64,000 bases of DNA from Budorcas taxicolor. Its lineage: Eukaryota > Chordata > Mammalia > Artiodactyla > Bovidae. Positions 49,080 to 59,972 of this stretch are shown piece by piece. A program made the position numbers and the translations under genes. The stretch spans positions 35,451,272-35,515,271 of the forward strand of contig NC_068910.1 in NCBI RefSeq assembly GCF_023091745.1, written 5' to 3'. The notes beneath the pieces were generated by a model, which was not told where the DNA came from, made no database searches, and worked only from the letters and a program-made list of their open reading frames with translations. Numbering within the stretch: the stretch's first letter is position 1; each line of letters starts with the position of its first letter.

Positions 49080-49330
49080 CTTTCATATTTAAATTGATAC
49101 AATCCTGTTACTATCTCTGCAGGCTCTTTCTTTTGTTTCAGTTATTGCAATTTACAAATCTGATTTTTATATTGTGTTTATTGTCTGCTTTCCCCTCTAG
49201 CCGGTGAGCAACATGAGGACAGAAAACAGGTTTAGTCATCAATTTATTCCCTGATCTTACTACCGTGACTTGCTCATGGCAGGCACTTAATAAACTATTA
49301 AAATTGCTGGATGAGTGAATGGTGAATGAC
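49080..49330 (+). repeat. L2 LINE 3' end
   Basis: GCAACATGAGGACAGAAAACAGG, CTCATGGCAGGCACTTAATAAACTATT and GGATGAGTGAATG match the 3' end of L2 in order. It ends 140 bp upstream of the second Ig3 exon. Confidence 0.8.
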
Positions 49331-49470
49331 TGCATAAACTGAAAACTAGTCACAATGTAGTGAATTTGACTGATATTTTTCCTTGAGAGTTAAGCTTAAG
49401 GAATTCTTATTTTATCCTGCTGTCGTAAAGACTAAACCATCTTCTATTCTAATGAGGTATAACTGTTTAG

Positions 49471-49655
49471 TCCCGTCCCTGATATTAGTTGGAGGAGGTT
49501 GGATGGAAGCCCATTGCCGGGGAAAGTCAAATACAGCAAATCCCAAGCTACCCTTGAAATCCCGAACTTTCAACAGGAAGATGAAGGCTTCTATGAGTGT
49601 ATTGCAAGTAACCTTCGAGGAAGAAACCTTGCAAAGGGTCAACTCATTTTCTATG
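49471..49655 (+). CDS. CNTN6: CNTN6 exon, second half of Ig domain 3
   Basis: The exon is 185 nt with 61 whole residues from PVPDISWRRLDGSPLPGKVK to KGQLIFY. It carries the Ig tryptophan (ISW) and the second Ig3 cysteine in GFYECIASN. IPNFQQEDEGFYEC is a contactin hallmark. The first base T completes AAT (Asn) from the exon 21.9 kb upstream; one base of an Ala codon is left at the end. The acceptor TGTTTAG has a weak, purine-interrupted pyrimidine tract; the donor is GTGAGC. Open frames on the other strand and in a second + frame over this exon are chance overlaps. Confidence 0.96.
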
Positions 49656-50089
49656 GTGAGCTAATAGAATTTCAAAAAGTATATGAAATATTTGGTGATA
49701 TCCTTCATAGAAAATAGTGAAAGTGTTTAGCATGTTGTGGGCAAGTGTCATAGGAGAAATAGAGAAGACACATTTCCAAGTAAAGATGCTAAATTCAATG
49801 ATTAGCCGGTGGGAATGACCATTTTTAAAATATGGCTTTAATTTCAGCATAGTCTATGCATGTTATTGTTTATTATAAATTCCTTTGAAAGATGAGCAGT
49901 GTCGTGTTAAAAGCCATAGAAGTTTATAACACAAAGTAAAATGGAATTCAATATATTTCCCTTAATAAATTCAGCAGCAGCCTGTGACAATCTTAATGAT
50001 AATCCCAAACAGAAATTACAAAAGGAGAAAATGACAGGAGAAGCATAATACTTATGGTAGTTTTCAGTACTTGTTTATGTTTCTCAAGA

Positions 50090-50111
50090 TTGTCTACATA
50101 TATGTAGACAA
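50090..50111. repeat. 22-bp perfect palindrome
   Basis: TGTCTACATATATGTAGACA at 50091-50110, extended by one complementary pair on each side. Confidence 0.95.
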
Positions 50112-50376
50112 GAGAAAAATAAACTCATTACTTCGTTTAAAAATATAGTTGTCTCAGTTATCAGAATCTCTCATGGACTTAAGAGAGATGATAAAAACAT
50201 ATATTTTCTAATGTTTGTCCTTGTGTCTTCTTTCCTCCAGGCCAAAATACACACTTGCTTGTAGTTCACTTTTTTTTTTTGACATCAAATAAACCATAAA
50301 ATATACCTCAGGATTGTCAAAATGTTTGCTGCTTTTAAAATACTCTTAACTTAGCTATATTTAACACGTCTGTACT

Positions 50377-51324
50377 CAGGTCAGTTTGGTCACTCAGTCG
50401 TGTCCGACTCCTTGCAACCCCATGAATTGCAGCACGCCAGGCCTCCCTGGCCATCACAAACTCCCGGAGTTCACTCAAACTCATGTCCACCAAGTCAGTG
50501 ATGCCATCCAGCCATCTCATTCTCTGTCGACCCCTTCTCCTTCTGCCCCCAATCCCTCCCAGCATCAGAGTCTTTTCCAATAAGTCAACTCTTCGCATGA
50601 GGTGGCCAAAGTACTGGAGTTTCAGCTTTAGCATCATTCCTTCCAAAGAAATCCCAGGACTGATGTCCTTTAGAATGGACTGGTTGGATCTCTTTGCAGT
50701 CCAAGGGACTCTCAAGAGTCTTCTCCAACACCACAGTTCAAAAACATCAATTCTTCAGCACTCAGCTTTCTTCACAGTCCAACTCACACATCCATACATG
50801 ACCACAGGAAAAACCATAGCCTTGACTAGACAGACCTTAGTCGGCAAAGTAATGTCTCTGCTTTTGAATATGCTATCTAGGTTAATCATAACTTTCCTTC
50901 CAAAGAGTAAGCGTCTTTTAATTTCATGGCTGCAGTCACCATCTGCAGTGATTTTGGAGCCCCCCAAAATAAAGTCTGACACTGTTTCCACTGTTTCCCC
51001 ATCTATTTCCCATGAAGTGATGGGACCAGATGCCATGATCTTAGTTTTCTGAATGTTGAGCTTTAAGCCAACTTTTTCACTCTCTGCTTTCACTTTCATC
51101 AAGAGGCTTTTTAGTTCCTCTTCACTTTGTGCCATAAGGGTGGTGTCATCTGCATATCTGAGGTTATTGATATTTCTCCCGGCAATCTTGATTCCAGCTT
51201 GTGCTTCTTCCAGCCCAGCGTTTCTCATGATGTACTCTGCATATAAGTTAAATAAGCAGAGTGACAATATACAGCCTTGACATACTCCTTTTCCTATTTG
51301 GAAAGAGTCTGTTCTTCCATGTCT
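50377..51324 (-). mobile_element. BovB LINE fragment, well-preserved RT
   Basis: TCTGTACT at 50369-50376 and 51325-51332 is an 8-bp target duplication. On the minus strand a 170-codon frame (50755-51267) runs from SLCLFNLYAEYIMRNAGL over the intact RYADDTTLMAQS to WTVKKAEC, and a 126-codon frame continues downstream after one break near 50750. Truncated upstream of the FQIG motif. Confidence 0.96.
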
Positions 51325-51511
51325 TCTGTACTAGAGGACTTTAAAAGCTGTATTTATTTATGGCCAAAAGTCATTTTCTGTGTGACATATTTCTATGTGA
51401 CACATTTATAATCAGTAATAAAGTAATTGGAAACAAAACTATATATTTCAATAACTAAAATTTCAAAGGTATTGTAATTACCTAGAAGGAATGCTAATTA
51501 AGTTTATACAT

Positions 51512-51732
51512 GTGTTCTCAGTCACCCAGTCTTGTCCAACTCTTTGTAATCCCATGGAAGGTAGCCTGCCTGGCTCCTCTGTCCATGGAATTCTCCAGGA
51601 AGAATACTGGAGTGGGTTGCCATTTCCTCCTGACAGGTCCTCCTGATCCAGAGATTGAACCGTTCTCTCTTGCATTTCCTGCATCAGCCTGCAGATTCTT
51701 TACCACTGAGCCACTTCAGAAGCTGTCAGTTG
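51512..51732 (-). mobile_element. Bov-tA SINE with 11-bp target duplication
   Basis: AGTTTATACAT at 51501-51511 and 51733-51743. Diverged body with CTTGTCCAACTCTTTG. Confidence 0.95.
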
Positions 51733-52237
51733 AGTTTATACATATATTCTTTTGATAGCTCCTATTTTTTAATCCAAAGTCTCTGGACTCTTGCATTCTT
51801 TTGTAAATAAAATTGTGAGGCTGTAACTGGGAGTTTTTTTAGGAGCAGCAAAATATTACACAGGCTTTGGCTAATAGGTATGTCATTTTTCTACTAAACT
51901 GACAAATATATAGATAAAAAAAACTTAACCATAAAATTGATGTCTCTATAAACTGGAAATCAATAATAAAGTACTTTCTCTCACATTAATAAAGCAACTG
52001 CTAGCTTACATAGAAGATTTTACAAACATTAATTCACATAATTTTTATAGCAATAAAGTGTAGAAATAATTTTCAGTGATATTATAGGCAATTAACCTTT
52101 GATGAATTGAACAAGATCTCAAATAATGTTTGCTAGATCTGAGATTAGAACCGTGAACAATCTTCTAAAATGAGATTCTGCCCAGTCTACCATAGCTCTT
52201 CAACCTGGTCACCTAAGTCTATTCATAAGACTGATGG

Positions 52238-52543
52238 CAGTGAAAGTGAGTGTCGTTCCGTCATGTCCGACTCTTTGCTATCCCATGGACTATACAGTCC
52301 ATGGAATTCTCCAGGCCAGAATACTGGAGGGGGTAGCCATTCCCTTCTCCAGGGGATCTTCCCAAACCAAGGATCAAACCCAGATCTCCCACATTGCAGG
52401 TGGATTTTTTACCAGCTGAGCCATGAGGGAGTCCCAAGAATACTGGAGTCGGTTCCTTCTCCAGCGGATCTTCCCAACTCAGGAATCAAACCGGGGTCTC
52501 CTGCAGTGCAGGCAGATTCTTTACAACTGAGTTACCAGGGAAG
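52238..52543 (-). mobile_element. BOV-A2-type dimeric SINE
   Basis: One tail (GTCATGTCCGACTCTTTGC) and two head units in reverse orientation, GAGCCATGAGGGAGTCCC and GAGTTACCAGGGAAGCCCC. Confidence 0.92.
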
Positions 52544-52681
52544 CCCCACATAATCTATTATCACAATCAAATTTGCCATTTAAGAAGTACAAATGGTCTT
52601 TGTGGGAGCATAATGGGTAATTGGTCAATAAGACAAAATAATGCTTCTTGTTCACCTATTTAGTTGTCAATATGCTCCCAA

Positions 52682-52908
52682 AGGGCTTCCTAGGTGGTGC
52701 TAGTGGAAAAGAATCTGCCTGCCAATGCAGGAGATATAAGAGATCCCGGTTCAATCTCTGAGTAGGGAAGATCTCCTGGAGGAGGGCATGGCAACCCACT
52801 CCAATATTCTGGCCTGGAGAATCCCATCAACAGAGAAGCCTGGTGGGCTACAGACCATTAGTGTTGCAAAGGATCAGACATAATGAAGCGACATAGCACA
52901 CACACATG
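52682..52908 (+). mobile_element. Bov-tA SINE, variant head
   Basis: From GGGCTTCCTAGGTGGTGCTAGTGG to CATAGCACACACACATGC; the GTGCTAGTGG head matches the minus copy at 22803-23029. CTCCCAAAGG and CTCCAAAGG at the two ends suggest an imperfect target duplication. Confidence 0.92.
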
Positions 52909-53049
52909 CACACATATCTCCAAAGGAGAAGAGAATTGATCCAATTTCTTGAGAATCGAAAAATACCTGTAAATTTCAAGAGTCTCTCAGTCCATTATGT
53001 TGCTGTGCTTAAGTTATACTTCAGAATTCTATCCATTTATCTTGCGTCC

Positions 53050-53172
53050 TCCTCTGGCAACCCACTCCAGTATTCTTGCCTGGAAAATTCCATGGATGGA
53101 GTAGCTTGGCAGGCTAGGGTCCTTTGTGACCTATGGGGTCACAAAGAGTCAGACGTGATTGAGTGAGCACAA
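53050..53172 (+). mobile_element. Bov-tA SINE, 3' half
   Basis: CTGGCAACCCACTCCAGTATTC to CAGACGTGATTGAGTGAGCAC; head missing. Confidence 0.9.
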
Positions 53173-54085
53173 ATACACAACCTCCAAACTATGTTTATAA
53201 AGTATTATTTTCATTATACATAAAGAAGCACATTCAGAGGAGTTAAGTCAATTACACAACCATTGAGAGGGGGAAATAAGTAACAATACCCAAGCCTGTA
53301 TGGTAGACTTGAAATACTGTTGTATTTTTTTTTCACGTAGTTCTGACTTAGTTGGACCTACCTGTAGTTGTAGACTTAAAAGCTTATTCTTTGGAATCCT
53401 AAGCATCCAAAAAATGTACACATTAAAAAAAACAAATAAAGCTTAAAGTTACAGCTATTGCACTAAGCAACAAACTATATATATATATATACACATATAA
53501 TCTGAAACTCCTGTAAGCTATGTGGATTTTATGTGTGTGTTCATTTTTCCTCCCAGATCAAATGTATAACAGGGTGATTTCTAAACAAGTATTTACAAAC
53601 TATAAATTTTAAAAATATTAGATAGAAACATGATTCAATTTAATCAATACACTCAGTTCTTCTAAGTGTTGCCATCCATTATCCCTCAAGGTTGTGAAAA
53701 GCGTGTCATGTAACTGGAGGTTGCCCTGATTTCCATAGGAGTTCATCTTGGCTTACTTTTCACCACAACAGGACATCATGATTCCTTCTTCTCCTTGACT
53801 AGCTCCCCGAAGGAACTTCTCTTTCAGTGCAAGAAGTTACAGTGGAAAAGCCTTGAAAGTCAGATATACTTGTATATCATTTCAAAGACTCTCAGCACCA
53901 CTTACGCCAACTACTGCTGCGGTGACCTCCTCTGACACTGTATTTTGCAGGTGTGGCCTGTCAGAGTCTCATCTCAGGTGGCACAGCAGCCCATCTTGTT
54001 TCCTGCTCCAGTTTTATTTGGCCCCTTCTAGAACCTACTCAAAATTTAAGCACACAACCTGAATGTGCTAATAGTTAATACCTGC

Positions 54086-54350
54086 TGCTGCTAAGTCACG
54101 TCAGTCGTGCCTGTTCTGTGCGACCCCATAAACGGCAGCCCATCAGTCCCCTCCCTGGACTCTCCAGGCAAGAATACTGGAGTGGGTTGCCATTTCCTTC
54201 TCCAGTGCATGAAAGTGAAAAGTGAAAGTGAAGTCACTCAGTCGTTTCCGACTCTTCACGACCCCACGGACTGTATGTAGCCTACTAGGCTCCTCTGTCT
54301 ATGGGATTTTCCAGGCAAGAGTACTGGAGTGGGTTGCCATTGCCTTCTCC
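54086..54350 (-). mobile_element. Bov-tA-type dimeric SINE with 13-bp target duplication
   Basis: AGTTAATACCTGC at 54073-54085 and 54351-54363. Both units present, joined by GTGCATGAAAGTGAAAAGTG. Confidence 0.96.
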
Positions 54351-54483
54351 AGTTAATACCTGCACTGCCCTTGAATGACTGTGGACAAGAGCCAATGAAT
54401 AAAGGTTTCCTCTTTCTTTCCTGGGCAGGCAGTTATAGAGATTCCTTATACATTCACAGAGGATGGGTTACAATCATCTCTGC

Positions 54484-54683
54484 GTGCTCAGTTGTGTCTG
54501 ACTCTTTGTGAACCTATGGATCCTAGCCCACCAGGCTTCTCTGTTCATGGAATTCTCCAGGCAAGAATACTGAGTGGGTTGTCATGCCCTCCTCCAGGGA
54601 ATCTTCCCAACCCAGGGATGGAACCCGCATCTCATGTCTCCTGCATTGGTAGGCAGGTTCTTTACCACTAGCGCCACTTGGTG
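54484..54683 (-). mobile_element. Bov-tA SINE, variant head
   Basis: GTGCTCAGTTGTGTCTGACTC to CTAGCGCCACTTGGTGG, the same head variant as at 22803 and 52682. Confidence 0.92.
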
Positions 54684-54849
54684 GTCAACTCAATAACTCA
54701 TTCTTGGATTGACTCTCTCCTTCCCTGTTGATTCTCCCTTTACCTGAGAACTTACCCTTGGCCAGCACTCCTAAACAAACACAAACATGTGACTACTTTC
54801 TGTGTACAAAATCAGGCTTCTCTATTTTCTAACTATGTCTCATTGTAAG

Positions 54850-55028
54850 CTGGGAAAGACTGAAGGCAGAAGGAGAAGGTATCAGAGGATGAGATGAGTA
54901 GATAGCATCACCAACTCAATGGACATGAATTTGAGTAAACTCTGGGAGCTAGCGAAGGACAGGGAAGAGTGGAGTGCTGTGGTCCATGGAGTCTCAAAGA
55001 GATAGACAAAACCAAGCAACTGAACCGC
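54850..55028 (+). mobile_element. BovB scrap, diverged
   Basis: GGCAGAAGGAGAAGG, GAGGATGAGATGAGTAGATAGCATCACC and GGAGTCTCAAAGAGATAGACAAAACC follow the BovB 3' coding end (RMRWLDGITD..) with many changes and no open frame. Confidence 0.88.
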
Positions 55029-55944
55029 AGCTTCTTGATAAGGTTACCTAACACCTATACAAAAAGTCCTCTACAAAAGTTTGGAGGGAGAGTTAAGTAC
55101 AATTATACAGGAAGCTCATCCACTCCAACATATCTAGAACAGACCTAACAAAGGAGAAGGATTAAATGGCAAATCTAGAGAGTTTTCTATCATCATTATA
55201 GAAGAAATAATAATTTCAAAGAATTTATTTTATACACACTTGTTTCCATGAATGTTAGTAAGGATAATACTACCTTATACTTAAATAGCATTTCAACATC
55301 AATTATATCAGTTGCTTTTTGCTTCAGAACTATGTTGAACTTTCTCAGATTAGAAAATAAGGTTTGGAAAACTCATGCCTAGAATTAAAGTTATATGCTT
55401 AACCTACATACAACTCTAAAAGTTATCATTCCCTGTCAAGACTTATACATAGGGAAAAACAACTTGATTAAAACCTACTAAAATGTGATAAGGCTGATAT
55501 CTGATTTATGCTTCAAACTATTGAATTGTAATTATATTGGATATAGATACAATTATTTTAGTTAGTTCAATCTAAATATAGTTAATGGCCTTTTGCCCAC
55601 AGAGGGTTCAGATTTGATATATGTTTTCTAACTTGACCTATATACTAATATCTAATATGGAATTATCCTTTAGCTTGTTCCCACAGCTCCAAAATTGTTA
55701 TACAGGTGTAGCAAAATGATAGATGGCAAATATCAGTCTTATGCAAAAGGTCCACTGATATTTACAACAGAGTTTCTATTGTTCCACTTTGGGGGTCCTG
55801 CATTTCCCCTCCCTCAAATCATGAGTACAGTATTACTAGACCCAGGTAACTTTGTCCTTCTGATTTCTATAGTCCTTGAAATGCAGCGTAATGTTTTGGC
55901 TAACTGATTTGCTAAATAGTTGCTCTTGCCTCTTTTTGAAACAG

Positions 55945-56081
55945 CCCCTCCAGAATGGGAACAAAAAATCCAAAATACATACTTGTCTATCTATGACAGC
56001 TTATTTTGGGAATGCAAAGCTAGTGGAAAGCCAGATCCTTGGTACACCTGGTTAAAGAATGGTGAACGCCTCAATCCAGAG
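55945..56081 (+). CDS. CNTN6: CNTN6 exon, first half of Ig domain 4
   Basis: A 137-nt exon with 45 whole residues, PPEWEQKIQNTYLSIYDS to NGERLNPE. It holds the first Ig4 cysteine (LFWECKASG) and the core tryptophan in YTWLKNGE. Two bases complete the Ala codon begun in the previous exon, and it ends on a codon boundary, so the next intron is phase 0. The acceptor is GAAACAG after a pyrimidine tract; the donor GAG/GTAAGT is near consensus. Reading on past the donor gives an in-frame extension of the open frame, which is intronic. Confidence 0.95.
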
Positions 56082-56149
56082 GTAAGTAGCTACGGTGTTA
56101 TTAAACTTCCACCTACTCTGCTAGGGAAATTTTGTTACTAACAGCAACA

Positions 56150-56600
56150 ATGAATGTTTCTGGAATGTTTAGTAGGTGCCAGGAAATGTAGTATAATCTT
56201 TACATATCCTAATTTATTTAATACTTAAACGCAAGTGACTATTACAATTATTCCCATTATTCAAATGAGAAATTTATGGGTAGGAAACACAACTTGCACA
56301 AAGTTGCACTTAGTCAGTGATTGATCCATATTCAGATGATATCATTATCATCAACAACATTCACTGAACTCTCATATGAGCCCGGCTCTTTGTTAAATAT
56401 TTTCCACACATTATCTAATGTCATCCTCATGACAATTTTACGAGAAAGATATGATTATCATTTGTATAGTGAAAAAAAATTGTTTCAGAGGGCTTACGTC
56501 TATTTGCCCAAGGTCACAAAGCAGCTAGTAAGTGTTAGCATTGGTATTCTAAGCATAATGTGCCTGATTTCAGAACCCAAGCTCCCAGTCATCATCCAGA
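56150..56600 (+). repeat. MIR/L2-like remnants
   Basis: GTTTAGTAGGTGCCAGGAAATG, CACACATTATCTAATGTCATCCTCATGACAA and GCCCAAGGTCACAAAGCAGCTAGTAAG are typical MIR words; two copies may be joined. The 100-codon frame at 56321-56623 runs over this repeat and is not a gene. Confidence 0.75.
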
Positions 56601-57285
56601 AACTTGGTTTTTATGAAAGCTAATAGCTGTCTCTAAACCTAGAAAAGTGGGAAACTGAGGCAGTTATCCACATTTTTTCAAATTAAAGCACACTTTACAA
56701 TATATAGAAAATGAGACAAGTTTATTTTTCCCATCAAATTATCCTAATAATTGTGTCAGCTCACCACTCTACTTTGCACTTACAGGCTCAGTTAGAGACA
56801 CAAAGAACATCTGTTGTTTAGAACCTGAATAGAATGCTCTTCTTTGTTTCAGCTTTATTGGACTTTAATTCCTTCATCCCTTTTGCAAACAACATTCCTG
56901 TGTGTCCTCCAGCCTACTTTTACTATCTTTAGAGGATGGTGATAGGTACCATGAAATATTTAAAGTTATATTTACCCTGTTAAACTATTTTATTCTATAC
57001 ACTCAAAATTGTACCCAAAATGGGACTCTGCAACAGACTTTGTGTGTTTAAGTACGTTTAAACATACTTCATAGTACACTGCAGAAAAGAATTTAGCTCC
57101 TTCAACTTACGTACTCAATTAGAAAATTATTGAATCATCATATTTTAATTTTTTAAGGCTTTATGATGGAAAACCATGGAAATTTGCTAGTCACTCTATC
57201 CATGTCTAACATTATTGTTGACTATGCTTTCTGAAAAAATTGAAATGGTAGTGTATTCCAAATTATTTTATATACCGCATAAAAT

Positions 57286-57424
57286 TCAGTTGCTCAGTTG
57301 TGTCTGACTCTTTGAGACTCCATGGACTGCAGCAGGCAGGCCTCCCTGTCCATCACCAACTTCCAGAATTTAATCATATTCATGTCCATTGAGTCAGTGC
57401 TCCCATCCAACCATCTCATACCTT
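57286..57424 (-). mobile_element. BovB 3' scrap
   Basis: ATTCAGTTGCTCAGTTGTGTC to CATCCAACCATCTCATACC, the last 140 bp of BovB; 245 bp upstream of the second Ig4 exon. Confidence 0.9.
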
Positions 57425-57669
57425 CTATGCAGAAAACTGCCAATTTTAAAAGAAATGAGGTAACATAAAATAAACTAACCACTAAAATTATGTTAAGAAC
57501 ATTTCCATTGTTTTTTAAAGTCCAGAAAACTGCCCAGAATCTTGAAGTATATTAATTTCAGTTTCATAAGCAACAGGTCTCATACCCCAACAGCTCATAG
57601 ATATACACAAATGTTAAGAGCATGCTTACAGTAACGCACTAGCATTTTATGTGACTTTTCTTTTATTAG

Positions 57670-57799
57670 GAAAGAATTCAAATAGAAAATGGGACACTCA
57701 TCATAACTATGCTGAATGTGTCAGATTCTGGTATCTACCAATGTGCTGCAGAAAACAAATATCAGATAATTTATGCAAATGCAGAATTGAGAGTATTAG
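57670..57799 (+). CDS. CNTN6: CNTN6 exon, second half of Ig domain 4
   Basis: A 130-nt exon of 43 whole residues, ERIQIENGTLIITMLNVS to AELRVL. The second Ig4 cysteine sits in SGIYQCAAENKY. Two potential N-glycosylation sites are visible, NGT and NVS. The exon starts in phase 0 directly after the Pro-Glu of the preceding exon and leaves one base of an Ala codon. The acceptor is TTTTATTAG, the donor GTAAGT. It is too short and internal to appear as a start-to-stop reading frame and was found by homology and splice signals. Confidence 0.95.
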
Positions 57800-58181
57800 G
57801 TAAGTCATTCACTTATAGCCAAAAAATTCAAACTGACATTTTAGCAAGCTATGATTATATGTAATATGAATCCAATTTTTCTGTAAATTAGAAATTGCTT
57901 TTCCTTGAAATAATGAGAAATGTCTAAATTAGTTTCTAAAATATGCAAAGTGAGAATTATTACTCAGCTTTGGGTGATGTGGTAACACATCAGGGTTTGG
58001 AGGAACCCACTATTGGGTGAAACCAAACCAGAGGTGGCTCCCCCAAAGTTGATCTCAGCATGAGATTTTGAATACAACTCAAAAAGCATCTATTAGAAAT
58101 GTTTTCAGCTACAAATAAGAAAAGAAAAATCTCAATTTACAGACTTAAACAAGGAGGTATTTTATTTCAACAAGAACTTCA

Positions 58182-58387
58182 GACTTTCTAGGTGGCTTAG
58201 TGTTAAAGGATCTCTCTGCCAATGCGGGTTCAATCCAAGGGTCAGGAGGAGCCCCTAGAGGAGAGCATGGCAAACCCTCCAGTATTCTTGCCTGGAGAAT
58301 CCCATAGACAGAGAAGCCTGGCAGGCTACAGTCCATGGGGTCCCAAAGGGTCAGACATGACTGAAGCGACTTAGCACACACACATGC
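58182..58387 (+). mobile_element. Bov-tA SINE with 12-bp target duplication
   Basis: ACAAGAACTTCA at 58170-58181 and 58388-58399; a shortened, diverged head (GGTGGCTTAGTGTTAAAGG). Confidence 0.95.
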
Positions 58388-59509
58388 ACAAGAACTTCAT
58401 GGGGGGTGGGTATGGGTGGGTAGCTGAGCAAGAGCAATGTGACTTGATGATCTTTAAACTTTTTACTCATGGTTGTAGCCTCCTGGCTCCAGGATGAGTG
58501 CTGTACCTACAGAAATCAAGTCCATACTGAAACCCGAAGAAGACAGAGGGGACAGCCCCTATCATTAGAAAAGCAAAATTTCCCTGCGTCCTTACATCAA
58601 ACTCCTTTTATGTAATTAGCTAGAACCCTGTCACGTGTCCACTCAGACCTCAAGGGAAGCTGGGAAATGAGACCCTATAGTGGAAAATGTTGAGACAGAG
58701 CAGTTTGAGGATGATATTCTGAGACAGTCAGCCAGTGGACTTGTCACCATAAATGACTCAGTGACGTCTTTCATCCTGAGACTTCCTTAACAGTATAAAC
58801 ACAGGAGATGAGAGGAAGAATCAAGTAAAACCGCAAAGTTTTGTAAGTCTATGGGTGATGGGCATTGATTCATTTGTTTCTTCACTCAGTCATCATTTAT
58901 TGAATACTTATTGTGTATTAAACCCTGAAAACAGAACTGTCAATATCAAAATGATCTTTATAGAACCTATAGTTCTACAAAGGGGAAAAAAAAGCGCTGA
59001 ATTTTAAAATATTGTGACTATTACAGTCAAGAATTAAGTAGGTGCTATCAGCTGAATATAACCTAAATTGAAGACCTTCTCTTTAAACATGTGTCAGAAT
59101 AAAAAGCATGTATAGGTCAGTGGAAGGGAAGAGAAGCCATACAAGGAAACATGGCATATCTGAAAGAAATTCATATAGACTTTATGCTAGGAATGGGAAC
59201 TGGACACATAGGTTCCCACAGGCAGGCAGCTAGGGAGACTTGGATGTATCCTCAGGCAGTCTAATTATTTATTACCCTTATGAACTGGTATTTGTTCATG
59301 ATTTATTTAGTGAGGACAGAGTTGAAACTGACAAAGGCTGTTTTTTTGTTTTTTTTTTTTCTGTTGTTGTTGTTAAAGTTTCTACTCAGCTTGCCTGCTT
59401 CAACTGAAGGCAGACTATTTCCATTTTTCCAGTTAATGGTATGCCTAAAGAAACCTGAAATAATAATATACTGCTTTTGATTTATTGAAAAGGTATTTCA
59501 TTGTGTGCG

Positions 59510-59536
59510 TGCTCTCTCTCCCTCTCTCTCTCTCGT
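59510..59536. repeat. (CT)n run
   Basis: CTCTCTCTCCCTCTCTCTCTCTC, a short pyrimidine microsatellite. Confidence 0.85.
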
Positions 59537-59649
59537 GAAACCATCTTCACCTTCTTTTTTATAAATACTATCAAAAATGTGACCTTTTGTAACTTGCTTC
59601 TTTCCTAACTCTAGCCTGCTTTTGTTATCTCAATGACCATTACCAAAAC

Positions 59650-59810
59650 AAAAATAATTTACACTTACTGAGCCAATAATTTGTGCCAGTTGGTACTTAA
59701 CCTTCTTTACTGAATGTTACCTCATTCAAGACCCAGACTAACTGACTGAGGTAATATCTATTGCCATCTTCATTTTACAAATGGAAACAGAGACTCCAAA
59801 ATGCCAAGTC
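59650..59810 (+). repeat. MIR SINE remnant
   Basis: TTTACACTTACTGAGCCAATAATTTGTGCCAG and CATTTTACAAATGGAAACAGAGACTCC are MIR words; it ends about 160 bp before the Ig5 exon. Confidence 0.8.
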
Positions 59811-59972
59811 CACAATGAGCTCCAAAACACCTTGAGCAAAGTAGCTTCAAAAAGAGTTGTTGTTGTTGTTGTTTTACAGATATTAGATTCTATCTAGGAT
59901 ATTGCATCAGTTCTTTGGTTACAACATGTTGATTAGATGAGTAATTGAATAATTCTGTGATTTTGTTTTTAG

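Larger units (their letters stand above)
27522..49470 (+). other. CNTN6: CNTN6 intron inside Ig3 (21.9 kb)
   Basis: The largest intron of the window. Insertions are listed separately. Unassigned AT-rich stretches: 27530-28490, 30180-32270 (a MIR-like trace near 30560-30750), 33860-35400, 35600-35970, 36100-36830, 39690-40210, 41160-41940, 42400-43560, 43990-45590 and 46910-49080. 47640-47760 and 39443-39680 resemble the 3' region of old L1 elements. No exon-like open frame with splice sites and contactin homology was seen. Confidence 0.8.
49656..55944 (+). other. CNTN6: CNTN6 intron between Ig3 and Ig4 exons (6.3 kb)
   Basis: Densely invaded: one BovB copy, an older BovB scrap and seven Bov-tA-type insertions occupy much of it. 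49660-50370 and 53180-54070 are AT-rich without young repeats (a MIR-like trace at about 53190-53310). 55030-55944 is AT-rich and includes a MIR-like trace near 55210-55420; a 70-codon open frame at 55695-55907 matches nothing I know. Confidence 0.85.
56082..57669 (+). other. CNTN6: CNTN6 intron inside Ig4 (1.6 kb)
   Basis: Starts with GTAAGT and ends with ATTAG. It holds MIR/L2-like old sequence at 56150-56600 and one BovB scrap on the minus strand at 57286-57424. The rest is AT-rich with nothing recognisable. Confidence 0.85.
57800..59972 (+). other. CNTN6: CNTN6 intron between Ig4 and Ig5 exons (2.2 kb)
   Basis: Contains one SINE with clear target duplications, an old repeat trace at about 58860-59060, a CT-rich run and a MIR at about 59650-59810. 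58400-58860 is unassigned sequence of mixed composition. Confidence 0.85.

Noticed and set aside
49383..49717. Three overlapping open frames on both strands over the second Ig3 exon
   Set aside because: Only the frame reading DGSPLPGKVKYSKSQ continues the contactin protein; the other two are shadows. The frame's continuation past 49655 is intronic.
55695..55907. Possible alternative exon before the Ig4 exon (a CACAG acceptor near 55686 and a GTAACTTTG donor near 55846)
   Set aside because: No contactin similarity, and the flanking exons already join perfectly in frame without it.
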